Positions 43,076 through 54,261 of a DNA stretch of 64,000 bases are shown here, piece by piece (within the stretch, counting starts at the first letter, position 1; each line of letters begins with the position of its first letter). Below the pieces are notes generated by a model, which saw nothing but the letters and a program-made list of their open reading frames with translations, had not been told where the DNA came from and did not search any database. The DNA is from Perognathus longimembris pacificus. Taxonomy: Eukaryota > Chordata > Mammalia > Rodentia > Heteromyidae. The position numbers and the translations under genes were made by a program. The stretch covers positions 56,461,398-56,525,397 of the forward strand of contig NC_063168.1 of NCBI RefSeq assembly GCF_023159225.1, in the 5' to 3' direction.

Positions 43076-46000
43076 GTAGGTACCCCTGCTGTGTTTCCAC
43101 TTTAAAACTAGCAAAACCCTTCCATAGGAGATGGGAAAAATACACTGCTCTGAGGCCCCGGAGCCACAACCACCTTGGCCCTCCCTCCAATTAAGCACCA
43201 GTGTTCAAGGAATGACCCCTGGGACAGCAGGCACTCTGTCCTGCAGTAGTCTTCCCTGATTGCTTGTGCTAGACAGTAGTTCAATCATCTGAACATCACC
43301 ATCAAGATCATGCTTGCACACTGCCAGACACTTTGCAAACATGGTACATGTTCAGTAAAACTGGGCTATTTTGAGGAGCTCAGGGGAGATTTGAATTGAA
43401 ATATGCTTACAATTCTCAAGGGATATTCAGTAGGAGGAGGTGAAGAGAATACAAAGTATGCAGTGGGAAAGGAGCACAGGGGGTTGGCACAGCTGGGCCT
43501 AGGCTGAAGAGTAGTGAAGGGTATGGAGAAGTAGGTAGCAAACTGGCCCTACTGTAAAAGGCCTTGAGATGAGTCTAGTTTTGATGGAGTAGGAAGTGGT
43601 ACATGAGGCTTCTTGATCACCTGCTGCAGAGCTTCTCTCCCTTATCATTATCACTATGAAATATTCTAGGTGTGTATATGCAGACCATCCACTGAACTTA
43701 CTTCCCTAACAGCAAAGAATGGACTCGCATAGTTGCAGTTATTGTAAGCCAGCTCTCTCCGCAGCTGGAGTCTACCCACTGAGTCCCATGAATTCCTCTT
43801 AACCGAGCAGCAACCCGCTCCTGCAGGTCCTCACTTCATTCCAATCAGTCATTACTTCACAGAATCAGTACTCGAGCTCTCAAACCCAATGTGTATCCTT
43901 CAAGTAACTCATGCCATACATTCCCATGCCGTGTGATGGATTTCTCTGGACTCTGCTTATTGGGCCTTTGCCAAGCACCTCTGGGCATCAAAGCCTATCT
44001 CTCTGGACCTCTCTCACCCAGCCTTTCCTTGATTCTGCCCCGCACTCAAGGTCTCCATACCTGCTCAACTTCTTCAGCTTGTTCTCAGTGCTAGTCTGAA
44101 TCACACAAAGAGCCAGGCCTCTATCATCTAAAACCTCAATGCTAAACAACCATTATCAGAGCTTTCCCTTGCCCAGAACTTGCCTTTCCAAACCCATTAT
44201 CACTCCACAGTTGACCATAATATAATAAACTATGGTTATCAAATTCTAACCCATATTCCAGAAAAAGAAATCAAATGAAGCTATAAATTTTAATTGCATT
44301 TATTTCCTCCGTTGCCTATGATTATGTTTTCATCACCCTCTACAAACACTACCCATAATGTCTCAATGAGTTAGACAAGTTTAGGATTAGAATTGGTGAA
44401 CTAAAAACATACTCAATTTCAACTTGGTTAGAGAAGGTGTTTTACTGATATATCTGGCCATCTTCTCCAGGCTGCCAGGTGATAGGTGAGCATTACAAGA
44501 GATGATTCTAGATCCTAAAATGGAATGATAATAACTACAAATTAAATACTCGAGCTAAGAAGCACCCTCCAAAGAGATACAATATCATTTCTATTAACAG
44601 TTCCACAGGACATTAGAATCAATACGGGAGTATATTCATGGCTTTAATTACACAAATATCTTCTCCCCCAGAAGAACGAGTGTGTTTTTCCAACAAATGC
44701 AACTAGGCTAGAAGCAACAACTATAGTTTTCCGCTTTTCCTGCCCCATATTATTATCTCTCTCCCACAGTAATAATAAACAAAACTTCCTTTTTTTTTTC
44801 CTCATCAAGCCCTTAAAGGGAAAAGTGGATTGTGACACAAAGGCTAACTAATCTCAGAGTACACTACTCACTACTCCACACATACACACAAAAGTCCATG
44901 CTTGTGAGAATAGAAGACAGCACAATGAGGAGCAGGGACACACGGTTTCCCAGCGAGGCTGGGAACAGAAGTCCAGGGACAGACAGAAGGAAAGCTTCCC
45001 AGGAACCCCCTGGGCTCTCTGGTCACTTGGTTGGGTGACAGCCTCCCCCACCTTACAGGTTTTCATGAAGACTCCCAATGACATCGTGACAAGAAAAAGA
45101 AAGTGTGAGTTTCTCGAGAGACAGAGAGTCCAGTTATTCAATTTGCTAGGGGTGTCTTAAAGCACCAGGAGCTGTATGGTATACTTTCCAAACCTCTTCT
45201 ATTTCTGAGAAATAAAACTCTTACATTATCTATGATCTCTATTTCTGACTAAACAGAGGATTAGATGTCCCAGAGAAAATCTGCCAGGATAAAACAACTA
45301 AGATTGCTGGATAAACTACAGCTGAGCTTATGGGAGTGTGCGAGGCTCAGGAGCGACAACCACCAGAAAGCATGAATCCAGGCAAATGAGCTGGCAGCAC
45401 AAGAGGGATTTTCACCGTAGGGACATCTGCCATCCCTGGACACTGGGATTACAGGCTTTAGTGTGCTATACAGGGGGGGCACGGTTCTTACAAAAGATAA
45501 AAGATTAGATCAGAGATTCTTGTGTAAAGTTTGCAGTAGTGAGCCAGAGAACAAATGACTGTTACAGTGAGAGAACCTGAGGAGCTGTGCCCCATTTTCA
45601 CTTGGGCATGGGGTAAACTTGAACACTAGCAATAACATAATTCAAGTAAGCAGTCCTGACCACGAGGGTGCCCTTTGTGCTGATGTGGCTTTCAAACAAA
45701 AACTACCTGAATGACCACAACAATTTAATGAAAAATGAGACTAGGTGGGTAGAAGTTCTCAGCCCAGGAATTCCAAATGCTCTCAGATGACTAGATAAGG
45801 GAAAGTAATGGGAACAGGGGAAAGAATGATCAGAGAATGTAATATATATGTATGGGGGGAAAAAAAAACTGTGTGCTATTTCTATATGCTGATTTAAGAA
45901 AAGAAACCGATTAGGAGAAAAAAAATCCTTAAAAAATAAATAAATAAGGCTAGATCTAAAAAGATTCTTGAGATGAAATCCCAACAACTACTTGCAACCA

Positions 46001-46379
46001 GAAATCTCAAAATGAACAGGAAACGACCTGAATTTGCAGAAAGAAAGTAATAACAGAATCAGTTTGGGAACTGGTGGTTAGACTGTTTTATAAGATAAGA
46101 ACACAAATTCTGTGAGTATAAGTGTAAGTAGATGTTAAAAGTATGACTAAGGAGGCCTGAGAAATAAAGGAACAGATGCAAAAAATAAATATCATTTATA
46201 ATGAGAAATTCAACAGGTGACCACAGTAATCGCAGAGCTGCGTAGAGAGGAGCAACATTGAAGAAACTGGCCTGTGCACAGTGCATAGAGGCAAGAAAGA
46301 AGAAATATGAGAGAGAGAGAGAGAGAGCCACTGAGAGAAGAAAGAAGGTATGAAGGCTGTCTAATCACACTTCCAAAAG
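43076..46379. other. unassigned DNA
   Basis: About 3.3 kb without a repeat or exon I can name. 45790-46380 is A-rich and may belong to the ancient L1M that becomes recognisable downstream. It includes a (GA)n run at about 46310-46326. Confidence 0.4.
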
Positions 46380-47195
46380 GAAAGAGTTAGGAAGTATCAT
46401 AGTCCAAGAAAAATATGGCTAAGAATTTTCCAAAAGCATAAAACATATGAATCCTCACATCAGAGTCCAATAAAGCCCCAGCAGGATAAAAAATTTAAGA
46501 CTAGAAGAGAGATTGCCTTAACAAAACAAGAATTAGACCAACAGTTAATTTATCCTCAAGAGAAAAACAAGAGAAACCAGTTGATTTGTCACTAAAAGAA
46601 CAAGAAAAGCCAGAAGATAGTCAAGTAATGACTTCAAAATATTTCGGGGGTGGGGGGAGGGAGAGAGGATGTCAAGCTACAATTATACATTCAGGAAACC
46701 TCAGTGAAATTCCACCAAAGAACCTCACCACAAGAGATGTTAAAATGAGCACTGTTAAGACAAATTGTCCCAGAGAGGATGGCTAAAGTGCAAGTAGGGA
46801 GTGTGAACAAAGAAAATGTAAATATATGAGAAGATCCAAATAAGCACTAACTATGTAATATCAACTCTCTATGAGGAGAATTTTTTAAGTGCTGAAAAAA
46901 ATAGGAGCACATAATGTTGAGTCTGATAAGAATCCAAGTATCTTAAGTCTTTATGTTGTTGGGTCAGAGGTAAAAATATGGAATAGCATTTGCCTGTGTC
47001 AATTTAAATATATGTGTTAAAATTCCTGGGATAATCACCAAGGACTAGAAAGAGCATGTAATCCCAAGGCATTGGTAAAGAAGAACGGAGGAATAAAAAG
47101 AAAATCTATAAGAAAAACAAAGAAAAGGCCAAAGGAAGAAAAAAGAACAAGAGGGAGAAAAGAAGAGCACTAAGTACAAATAAAATAACAAAAAT
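46380..47195 (+). mobile_element. ancient L1M-type 5' region relic
   Basis: A series of blocks in the order of an old mammalian L1 upstream region: AATATGGCTAAGAATTTTCC, AGTGCTGAAAAAAATAGGAG, CCACAAGAGATGTTAAAATGAG, AATGTAAATATATGAG, then GAATAAAAAGAAAATC and A-rich sequence. Diverged; no open frame. Confidence 0.68.
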
Positions 47196-47276
47196 TAAAT
47201 TTTCTATGCAGAAACTTCCAGACAGTTTTATTATAGGTGGGTTTAACTCAGCATTCAATATTACACTGAATTTTCT

Positions 47277-48097
47277 CTTTTTTTTAATTTACTTATTGTT
47301 ATCATTAAGGTGTTGTACAGAGTGGTTACAGTTACCTAGGTTGGGGAATGAGTACATTTCTTTTTGGACACTGTCACCTCTTCCCTTGTTTTGTCCCAGG
47401 TTTTTTCCCTCCCAACTGCCTTCCTGACAAGTTGAATAGTTTGTTTTCAGCATAGTATCTAGTGAATGTTGTTGCTGCCTTTGTTCACTCTTTGTCCCAT
47501 CATTCCTGTGCTCCCCTTACCCTCCTCAAAACAGATAAATTTACATACAAGATAAAAGGTACAGCCCATGGCCTAACGTATGAAACTGTAACCCCTCTGT
47601 ACATCACTTTGACAATAAATAAGTAATTATTATTTTAAAAAAGAAAACAAAGATAAAAGGTACAGAAATCAAAAACAACAACAAAGGGGTAACAAAAACA
47701 GAATGCAAAATAACCAAAAGAACTTCCTGTATCCATTTTTTGGAGTTTATTTCAATAAACATCATTTTACATGATTATATGCATGTAGCTATTGAGCCTT
47801 TTTCATCCTCTCCAAAGAAAATCCTCCTTTGGTCTCACTGTGTAAATGAATATTCAAAATCCTGTCTAATTTATGTTGTCCAAGTGTACTTTTTTGGTCT
47901 TTTACCATCTGTTGTGTTTACTTGTAGATTTATAGGCACATTCTAGTTATTACAACTGAGGGAAACCATGCAACCTATGTTTCTTTGGGTCTGGCTTACT
48001 TCATTTAACATAATTTCTTCCAAATCTTTATGTTTCCTTATGAATGGTGCAATATCATTCTTTCTGATGGAAGTATATCACACCAAATTTTCTAAAG
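47277..48097 (-). mobile_element. antisense rodent L1 3' end, interrupted
   Basis: From the L1 terminus (GTTGTACAGAGTGGTTACAG) through the 3' UTR into the ORF2 C-terminus on the minus strand. Near 48000-48070 the complement of AAAGAATGATATTGCACCAT matches the ORF2 segment at 6195-6215. Interrupted at 47565-47649 by a second L1. AATTTTCT at 47269-47276 and 48086-48093 is a weak TSD candidate. Confidence 0.85.
47565..47649 (+). mobile_element. 85-bp L1 3' tip nested in an antisense L1, 16-bp TSD
   Basis: Only the last ~85 bases of an L1 (TGGCCTAACGTATGAAACTG to CACTTTGACAATAAATAAGT plus A/T tail). Perfect TSD AAGATAAAAGGTACAG at 47549-47564 and 47650-47665. A clear extreme 5' truncation. Confidence 0.93.
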
Positions 48098-48107
48098 AAA
48101 GGAAAAA

Positions 48108-48345
48108 AACCAGGCACGGGTTGACATGACACAAGGATGACATGCCTGTCACATTAAGCTACTCAGGAGGCTGAAATCAGGAAGATCAAGGTTCAAAGCC
48201 AACCTAGGCAGAAAAGTCTTAAGACGCCATCTTCAAATAAGCAGCAAAAGCTGGGCTGGAAGCATTTGTTCAAATGGTAGAGTGCTAGCCTAGCCAACAA
48301 GCATGAGCAGGCCTTGAGTTTCAGTCCCAGTGTTGGCATGGGAGG
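48108..48345 (+). mobile_element. 7SL-like + Geo SINE, older
   Basis: ACCAGGCACGGGTTGACATG, then CATTAAGCTACTCAGGAGGC; Geo half TCAAATGGTAGAGTGCTAGC. The left half carries a small internal duplication (two GATGACATG/GACATGACAC units). Confidence 0.75.
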
Positions 48346-48393
48346 GCAGGGCAGAGACAGAAGGACAGAGATGCGCTCTGTAGGGGCCCGGCC

Positions 48394-48510
48394 GGGGGGG
48401 GGGGGGGGGGCGGGGAGGGCAGTGGGGAGGAAGCAAAGAAGGAAAGGAAGAAGGAGGTAGGGAGAAACGAAGGGAGGGACGGACGAAGGAGGGAGGAAAG
48501 AACGAAGGAG
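48394..48510. repeat. (G)17 run and GGAAGGAGGGA purine tract
   Basis: Seventeen G residues at 48394-48410, then CGGGGAGGG and imperfect GAAGGAGGGA repeats. Potential G-quadruplex; difficult to sequence, so its length is doubtful. Confidence 0.9.
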
Positions 48511-48599
48511 GGAGGGACACTCCTCAACTCATTCTATTAAGCTAACATAGCCTTAATAACTCATGACAAAACAATGGGAGGAAGCAAAATTCTATACCA

Positions 48600-48930
48600 T
48601 GGTCACTCACGCTTACAGAGCACTAAATCCTCTGGAAGATAAGAGACATTTGAGCCAAGTAAACTTTGTTATAGGAATGCACAACTGTTCCAACAATGGC
48701 GAGTCTTTTAATTCAACTTACCACACTAAAGATAAAAGGAAACCATATGATCAAACCAACAGATCAAATTGTCAAATTCAACATCTGTAATAGGTACTCC
48801 TAGCAAGCTTAACACTATAAGGAGGCCTCCTTAACTTAATAAAGGATAATCTGCAAGAGTCTACAGCAAATGTAATCTTTGACAATAAAAGGCTAGCAAA
48901 ACTCCATTTAAAATAAGGGACCATGTCACT
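48600..48930 (+). mobile_element. ancient L1 reverse-transcriptase relic
   Basis: Follows the L1 ORF2 RT region in order: TTGTTATAGGAATGCACAAC, AAGATAAAAGGAAACCATATGA, CAAATTGTCAAATTCAACATC, CTTAATAAAGGATAATCTGC and TTTGACAATAAAAGGCTAGC. Multiple stops. Confidence 0.75.
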
Positions 48931-48935
48931 TCATC

Positions 48936-48974
48936 GTGTGTGTGCGCGTGCGCATGCGCGCGTATGCACTTGCA
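48936..48974. repeat. alternating purine-pyrimidine tract (Z-DNA-prone)
   Basis: CGTGTGTGTGCGCGTGCGCA continues as TGCGCGCGTATGCAC. CpG-rich against a CpG-poor background. Confidence 0.85.
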
Positions 48975-49168
48975 CATACCTTCCTGGGAACTAAACTCAC
49001 ACAGAGTGTTATGATACAAGCACTCAGTCACTTGAGCCATACCCCCAGTTTTTTTACTCTTTGTTTTTCAGATTGGTTCAGGCACTAACATTGCCAGGGC
49101 TGGCCTCAGATCCTTCTGTCTCTACTCCAGAAGCTGGTGTTACAAGCATGAGCCACCATGCCCATAAC
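48975..49168 (-). mobile_element. old tRNA-like + 7SL-like SINE, antisense
   Basis: Antisense: GGGAACTAAACTCACACAG and TCACTTGAGCCATACCCCCAG (tRNA-like part), then a T-rich linker and the 7SL-like half ending CAAGCATGAGCCACCATGCC. Confidence 0.65.
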
Positions 49169-49214
49169 TTTGGTATTGACCCTTCTCACTGAACAAGAGG
49201 TGCCAACCAATGCA

Positions 49215-49398
49215 GTAGGATTCAAAAATACCCTGGGCATTGTACATATGTTTGTCTAAATTAGGGAAGGGAAGGGGAACGTTAAAATGGTGAGACAAAG
49301 GGTAAAAGGCGAACCAATGTAACAGCAATACGTACAAGACAATATGTTGTAAACTAACTGTACAACTCTAAGAACCTCATTTCTCTAAAGAAGCATGT
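49215..49398 (+). mobile_element. L1 3' UTR fragment
   Basis: ATACCCTGGGCATTGTACAT, AAATTAGGGAAGGGAAGGGG, then GTGAGACAAAGGGTAAAAGG and CAATATGTTGTAAACTAACTG. Same subfamily as the inverted L1 at 50.5 kb. Confidence 0.78.
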
Positions 49399-49498
49399 TT
49401 AAAAATACAATATTAGAAAAGATTTCATTACAACTACCATCATATATACTGGCTAATAGATCTCACAAGAGATGCATGCAATCTAATTATTAAAAGGT

Positions 49499-49742
49499 AA
49501 GCCAAGTGCCGGTGATTTACTCCTGAATTTCTCGCTGCTCAAGAAGCTGAGATCTAAGGATTGTGGTTCAAAGCCAGGCCAGGCAGGAAAATCCATGAGA
49601 TTCTTATCTCCAATTAAACCATCTGAAAACCAGAAATGGCACTGTGGCTCAAAGTGATAGAGCATTAACATTGAACAAAAAAAAATTCAGGGACAGAGCC
49701 CAAGCCCTGAGTTCAAGCCCCATGACCAACCAAAAAAAAAAA
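49499..49742 (+). mobile_element. 7SL-like + Geo SINE
   Basis: GCCAAGTGCCGGTGATTTAC start; linker CTTATCTCCAATTAAACC; Geo end GAGTTCAAGCCCCATGACC plus poly(A). Directly followed by another SINE. Confidence 0.85.
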
Positions 49743-49744
49743 AG

Positions 49745-49902
49745 TAAGCCAGGCTCACACCTATAATCCTAGCTACTCAGGAGGCTAAACACCAAGGATC
49801 AAAATTCAAAGCCTGCCTGGAAGGCTAAATCTGAGAGACTCATGTCAAAACTAATCAGGTATACATCAAGGCCCTGAGTTCAAGTTTCAATACCAGCACA
49901 AA
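49745..49902 (+). mobile_element. internally deleted 7SL-Geo SINE
   Basis: Left half GCTCACACCTATAATCCTAG joins directly to the Geo end GGCCCTGAGTTCAAGTTTC, missing most of the right half. Lies head-to-tail with the preceding SINE. Confidence 0.75.
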
Positions 49903-49915
49903 AAGAAAGAAATTA

Positions 49916-50147
49916 GTGCACAAACAATATGGTTTATTAAGAAAACACATTCAGAAGGAAGGAGAGGTAAGAAATTTAATCATTATACTCAATGTACATT
50001 ATGGAAAAATTGAACTACTTAACTTGAGGGTAGAGATGGGAGGGGGAATAATTGGAGAGAATAATGGAATGGGTGTCTTTGGTCAAGTTTCATTGTACTT
50101 ATAACCTGACAGATGGAATTGTAACCCCTTCATACAACTGCTTTTCT
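49916..50147 (+). mobile_element. possible L1-like 3' end
   Basis: CTCAATGTACATTATGG, GAGGGTAGAGATGGGAGGGGG and GGAATTGTAACCCCTTCATA share elements with the two L1-like ends at 3954 and 16473 and with the general L1 terminus. Diverged. Confidence 0.4.
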
Positions 50148-50487
50148 TTTAACTGAGAAAGCCTTTATTCAAATAAACTGAAAAGTTTGGAATGATCTTC
50201 ACTCATTTAAAAATCTTAAAATAACATTCAAATAAAATTTTAGAAATCCTCTTACATATGACTAAAAAGTAACAATTATTCTGTATTCTGTCCCAACAGA
50301 GATACAAGAAATAGTTCCTGACACTTGTTCTAAATGCCTTTTGAAGATTGTATATTATATATATTGAGATGGTTTATTTATTTAATTGAAACCTCATAAA
50401 AGCATTTTAATACTTAAATATTTATTACTTAAAACAAATATTTTATATAGTTAAGAAATTATAACTTTACTAACTTAATTATAGGTA
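50148..50487. other. unassigned AT-rich DNA
   Basis: Nothing recognised. Confidence 0.4.
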
Positions 50488-50985
50488 TATTTTTTATTGT
50501 CAAGGTGAAATACAGAGGGGTTACAGTTACATACATTAGGTAGTGAGTACATTTCTTGTCCAACTTACCCCCTCCCTCATTTTTCTCCCACCTTCCCTCT
50601 TCCCTAATCACCCGCCCCCCCCCCGAGTTGTACAGTGAGTTTACAGCACATTGTCTTGTAAGTATTGCTGTTGCATTGGCTCGCCTTTTACCCTTTGCCT
50701 CACTATTTTAATGTTCCCCTTCCCTTCCCTAATCCAGACAGACATATATAAAATACCAAGGGTGCCAGGATCACAATATCTCAATAGCTATGTACATAGG
50801 GTCACATAAGATAACACTAAGAGAAAAGATCTCAGAAATATTTGGAAACAAGTGGTTTATCATTGATGTTATTTTCAATGTACTATGTGAAATTATTTCT
50901 TTTTTTCTTGTGTCCATCTTCCCTATGATTTAGGCCCTATTGTCATTGTATTTGATTCTAGTACCCTGGGTATTTTATATATGTA
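50488..50985 (-). mobile_element. L1 3' end with 5' inversion (twin-priming structure)
   Basis: 50488-50764 is an antisense L1 3' end from the terminus (TTTATTGTCAAGGTGAAATA) back to AATACCAAGG. From about 50765 the orientation flips to sense and runs from GGATCACAATATCTCAATAG to CCCTGGGTATTTTATATATG at about 50984. The two segments are adjacent parts of one L1 3' UTR, overlapping by about 20 bases at their shared internal point. ACTTAAT at 50473-50479 and 50991-50997 is a weak TSD candidate. Confidence 0.8.
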
Positions 50986-51411
50986 CAACTACTTAATAAA
51001 AATGAAAAAAAAAAAGCAAGAGAGAAAATGGTCCATTTCACTAGCCTACACACGAAGTGTTCCAACTTGGCTAACAAGGGCTCCCTGTAGTGAAAGACGT
51101 TTTGCCTAACACAGTCAAAAAAAAGTTTTAAAACATTCTTAAAACAAAAGTTTAAGAAATCAAAACTAGCCCTTAATATGACTGAAACACCCTGATATTT
51201 GTACTCTATACTCCTTTGGATATTTTATCCCGTTCTATAAGAACTGTTTTAAAAGGTAGAACAGAAGACTTGAACTAAAAAGTTCATCACAGTGCTATCA
51301 AAACAAAACAATAGAAATGACCTGTCAGTGGAAGAAAGGATAAGAAAACACAATACATTAATAAGAGAAAGTAAAGACACAAGAATCCAACCATCGGCAT
51401 GGGAATAATTA
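50986..51411. other. unassigned DNA
   Basis: 51293-51350 vaguely resembles an old L1 ORF2 block; not callable. Confidence 0.35.
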
Positions 51412-51600
51412 GTGGTTCTTGAAGTGTGGTACCTCGGGCAAAAACATGGACTTCGTGCAGGCTCTCGGTAACAGCATCACCCCACACATACAAACTGAAC
51501 AGAAAACAAATGGGATGTGGCAAGATCAGGGAGCCCCCGGCTCATGTGATTCTAATCCAGGCTCAGGCTTGCTTGAGAAGCAAGTCTCTGAATAATACAA
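51412..51600 (+). mobile_element. possible MER5-like (hAT) DNA-transposon relic
   Basis: AGTGGTTCTTGAAGTGTGGT, AACAGCATCACC and GCTCATGTGATTCTAATCCAGG follow the order of the non-autonomous MER5 family. Terminal inverted repeats are not clearly preserved. Confidence 0.42.
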
Positions 51601-53585
51601 GCAACAGAATCTTTTCTGATGAGTCAAAACCTGGCTAACTAAACTACTATAGGTCATTGCGCTAAAATACCAAAAAATGTATAGCCATGTTATAAATAAA
51701 AGCAGGAAATGAATGATCTGAGTAATTCTAGGGACTGCAAGAAAGAGAGGGTAATGGGATAGGGGGAGACCACATAGCAAGTTTCAAAGAAAATGACAAT
51801 TTAGGTCCTCAGGTGTAAAAATTGGGGGGGGTTATTATTATGTTTAACCTCTTTGTGGTATTAGTTCTACATCTGTTGATGAATAATATATTTCCAAACA
51901 AGAAAAACTAAGATGCAAAAAGCTGAAACAGAAAAAAAGTGGAAGAGCATTTAAAGAAAAAAAGAAACATAAAATATGTCCCATGCAAACTCGATTCTAA
52001 CGAAGGCCTAGGAAAAATAATTAAGTACCTAGTATGTGTTCAAAATGTGTACACTCAAAAGTTCATAGAGCTTGAAATTCTTCTCCATTACTCTCTGATC
52101 TTTCCATTTTTCACTTGGCATAAAATAACAATCCAAAAATCAGTTTTTAATATAAAATACTATAGTGCCGAACTCACCAGCACACTTCTCTTCAAGCTTA
52201 TTTGTCTTTTCCAGACTTATGGTTCAAATCCTATGGCTTAGAATATTTCTCTTGTCTGTGCTAGCATTATTCTAGCATGTAAATTTTTTAAATAAAATAA
52301 AATATTGATAAAAATAAAATATAGTATTGGGGAGACAATAGTTTCTAACTCTGGCCATGAAATATATTTCTGTTCTCTAATTTTTCAAAATATTCTCATA
52401 GACCTCTGTCCAGTTTTGTTTTACTTCTTACTTCCCTATCAAGGCATTTAGCCAGTTTGATATGTTCTTTTATTTCAAAGTGGAAAATAATATATCTACA
52501 TAAATATACACTTCTATTTACGTAGATATATATGTTAGTGCTCCGTATTAAGTGAAAGTACACAACCAAACCTTTACAAATCACACAGAGATTGTCCTAA
52601 AAGACTCATTTGTTTCTAATTTATGTTCTCCATTAGGAACATGTTGCTAAAATCACAAGAGAATACAGCATTGCTCATATGAGTTAATTCCACCCCTTTC
52701 TAACAAGGGGAAGCGGAGGTCGATCGCAACATCTGAAGAAAGCCAAGTGCACACAATGAGCAAAGAAGGAGGCTCAAGGCAGCCTCGCCAAGAAGTGACA
52801 TATTCCAGTGGACTCAAACCACCCTCTTCAAATTTTGGCATCCTGTGGTATAAAAATAAAACCAAGCAACATTGAAAAGCAAAGCTTGCCACCTGCTGCT
52901 CAGTGGTATAATCGTAAATGTTCAAGTGGTGTCCCTACTTTTTCTACTCCAGCCAATTTCCAAGTTGGTTGGTATGAATGTTTGTATGTCAGGTATCTGT
53001 CCATTAGCTCTCACCACAGTTTTTCTGTTGAGAAGATAAGAATCCTAATGTGCTATTTTAACAGATGCCATTGCAAGTCCTACACATAATCTACTCTAGC
53101 CAGTGTGCCTGAAACAAGGGGAAAAAAACCAAGTTCAAACTGTTCTATGTGTTGTGTATATAATAAATCGGCCAAACTACAGTTGCGTGTGTTATGTTAT
53201 CCAGACAGGGAGGAATTCCTTTGAAAATGTGCCATCATTGTACCATGAAATGGAATACTAAATCCATTTTCCAATCTGTGTGGATTTTGGATCCAAACAC
53301 CCATAGCTTAGCTGCACTGAAGTAATCTGTAGTTTATATACATTCATATTACAAAAAAACCTAAGTAGCATCCAGCTAGCCAAAGGCAGGGAAAGCAATG
53401 CTTTCAACACTGTTAATTGTAAACTGTAAACATCTCAACTTTCCAACATCTTAATTATATTAATACTGACATTTATTTCAGAGGTTCTCAGTATATTCAG
53501 TGTTCACTCTCATTTTCATTTATTCTGAGACAATCTGAGAAGTAAATAAATATTAGCCTTTAAAAAAAAAAAAGAAAAAAGAAAG
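51601..53585. other. unassigned AT-rich DNA
   Basis: About 2 kb with no recognised repeat or exon. Frames of up to 100 codons show no domain. Confidence 0.4.
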
Positions 53586-53812
53586 TAGCTGGATGCTGGT
53601 GGCTCATGCCTGTAATCCCAGGTACTAAGGAAGCTGAGATCTGAGGATTGCAGTCAGAACCAGCCCAGGCAGGAAAGTCCATGAGATGCTTAGCTCCAAT
53701 AAACTACTCGAAAAAGACAGAAGTGGCGCTGTAGCTCAAGTGGTAGAGGGCTCACCTTGAGCAAAAGAAGCTCAGAAATAGCACCTAGGCCCTGAGTTCA
53801 AGCCCCCGGAAA
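53586..53812 (+). mobile_element. 7SL-like + Geo SINE
   Basis: GCTGGTGGCTCATGCCTGTA start; GAAGTGGCGCTGTAGCTCAA Geo half; end TGAGTTCAAGCCCCCGG. It leads into a purine microsatellite. Confidence 0.87.
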
Positions 53813-53988
53813 GGAAGAAAAAGGAAGAGGGAAGAGGGGAGGGGGAGGGGTGGAGAAGGAGGAGAAAGAGGAGAGGAAAAGGAGGAGGAGGAAGAGGAAA
53901 GATGAAGAAGAAGACAGATGAAGAAGAAGAAAAAGCTAGCGAAGGGGAGGGGAAAGCAGGAGAGGAAAGGGAAGGAGAAGCAAAGAAA
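53813..53988. repeat. GA-rich microsatellite between two SINEs
   Basis: GGAAGAGGGA, GGAGGAGGAAGAGG, GATGAAGAAGAAG and similar imperfect units; starts at a SINE tail. Confidence 0.9.
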
Positions 53989-53989
53989 G

Positions 53990-54237
53990 GCACCAGTGGC
54001 TCATGACTAGAATCCTAATTTCTCAAGAAGCTGCCATTTGAGAATCAAGGTTCAAAGCTAGCCCAGGCAGAAAGGTCTATAAGACTCTTATCTCCAATTA
54101 ACCAGCAAAAAGCCAGAAGTAAGACTGTGTTAAGACTGACAAAAAAAAGTTCAGAGGGTCTCAATGTATATTGAGATTGGTAGACTACCAATCTTGAGCA
54201 AAAACTCTCAGGGACAGCACTCTGAGTTCTGGTCCCA
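53990..54237 (+). mobile_element. 7SL-like + Geo SINE
   Basis: GGCACCAGTGGCTCATGACT start; linker CTTATCTCCAATTAACCAGC; disturbed Geo half ending CAGCACTCTGAGTTCTGGTC. Confidence 0.8.
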
Positions 54238-54261
54238 ACACACACGCGCGCGCGTGCGCGA
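54238..54261. repeat. (CA)n-(CG)n Z-DNA-prone tract
   Basis: ACACACACGCGCGCGCGTGC followed by GCG; it occupies the tail position of the preceding SINE. Confidence 0.88.

Noticed and set aside
45000..45070. Splice-acceptor-like CCCCCACCTTACAG next to an open frame
   Set aside because: There is no matching exon, donor or conserved peptide; such pyrimidine-AG strings are common by chance.
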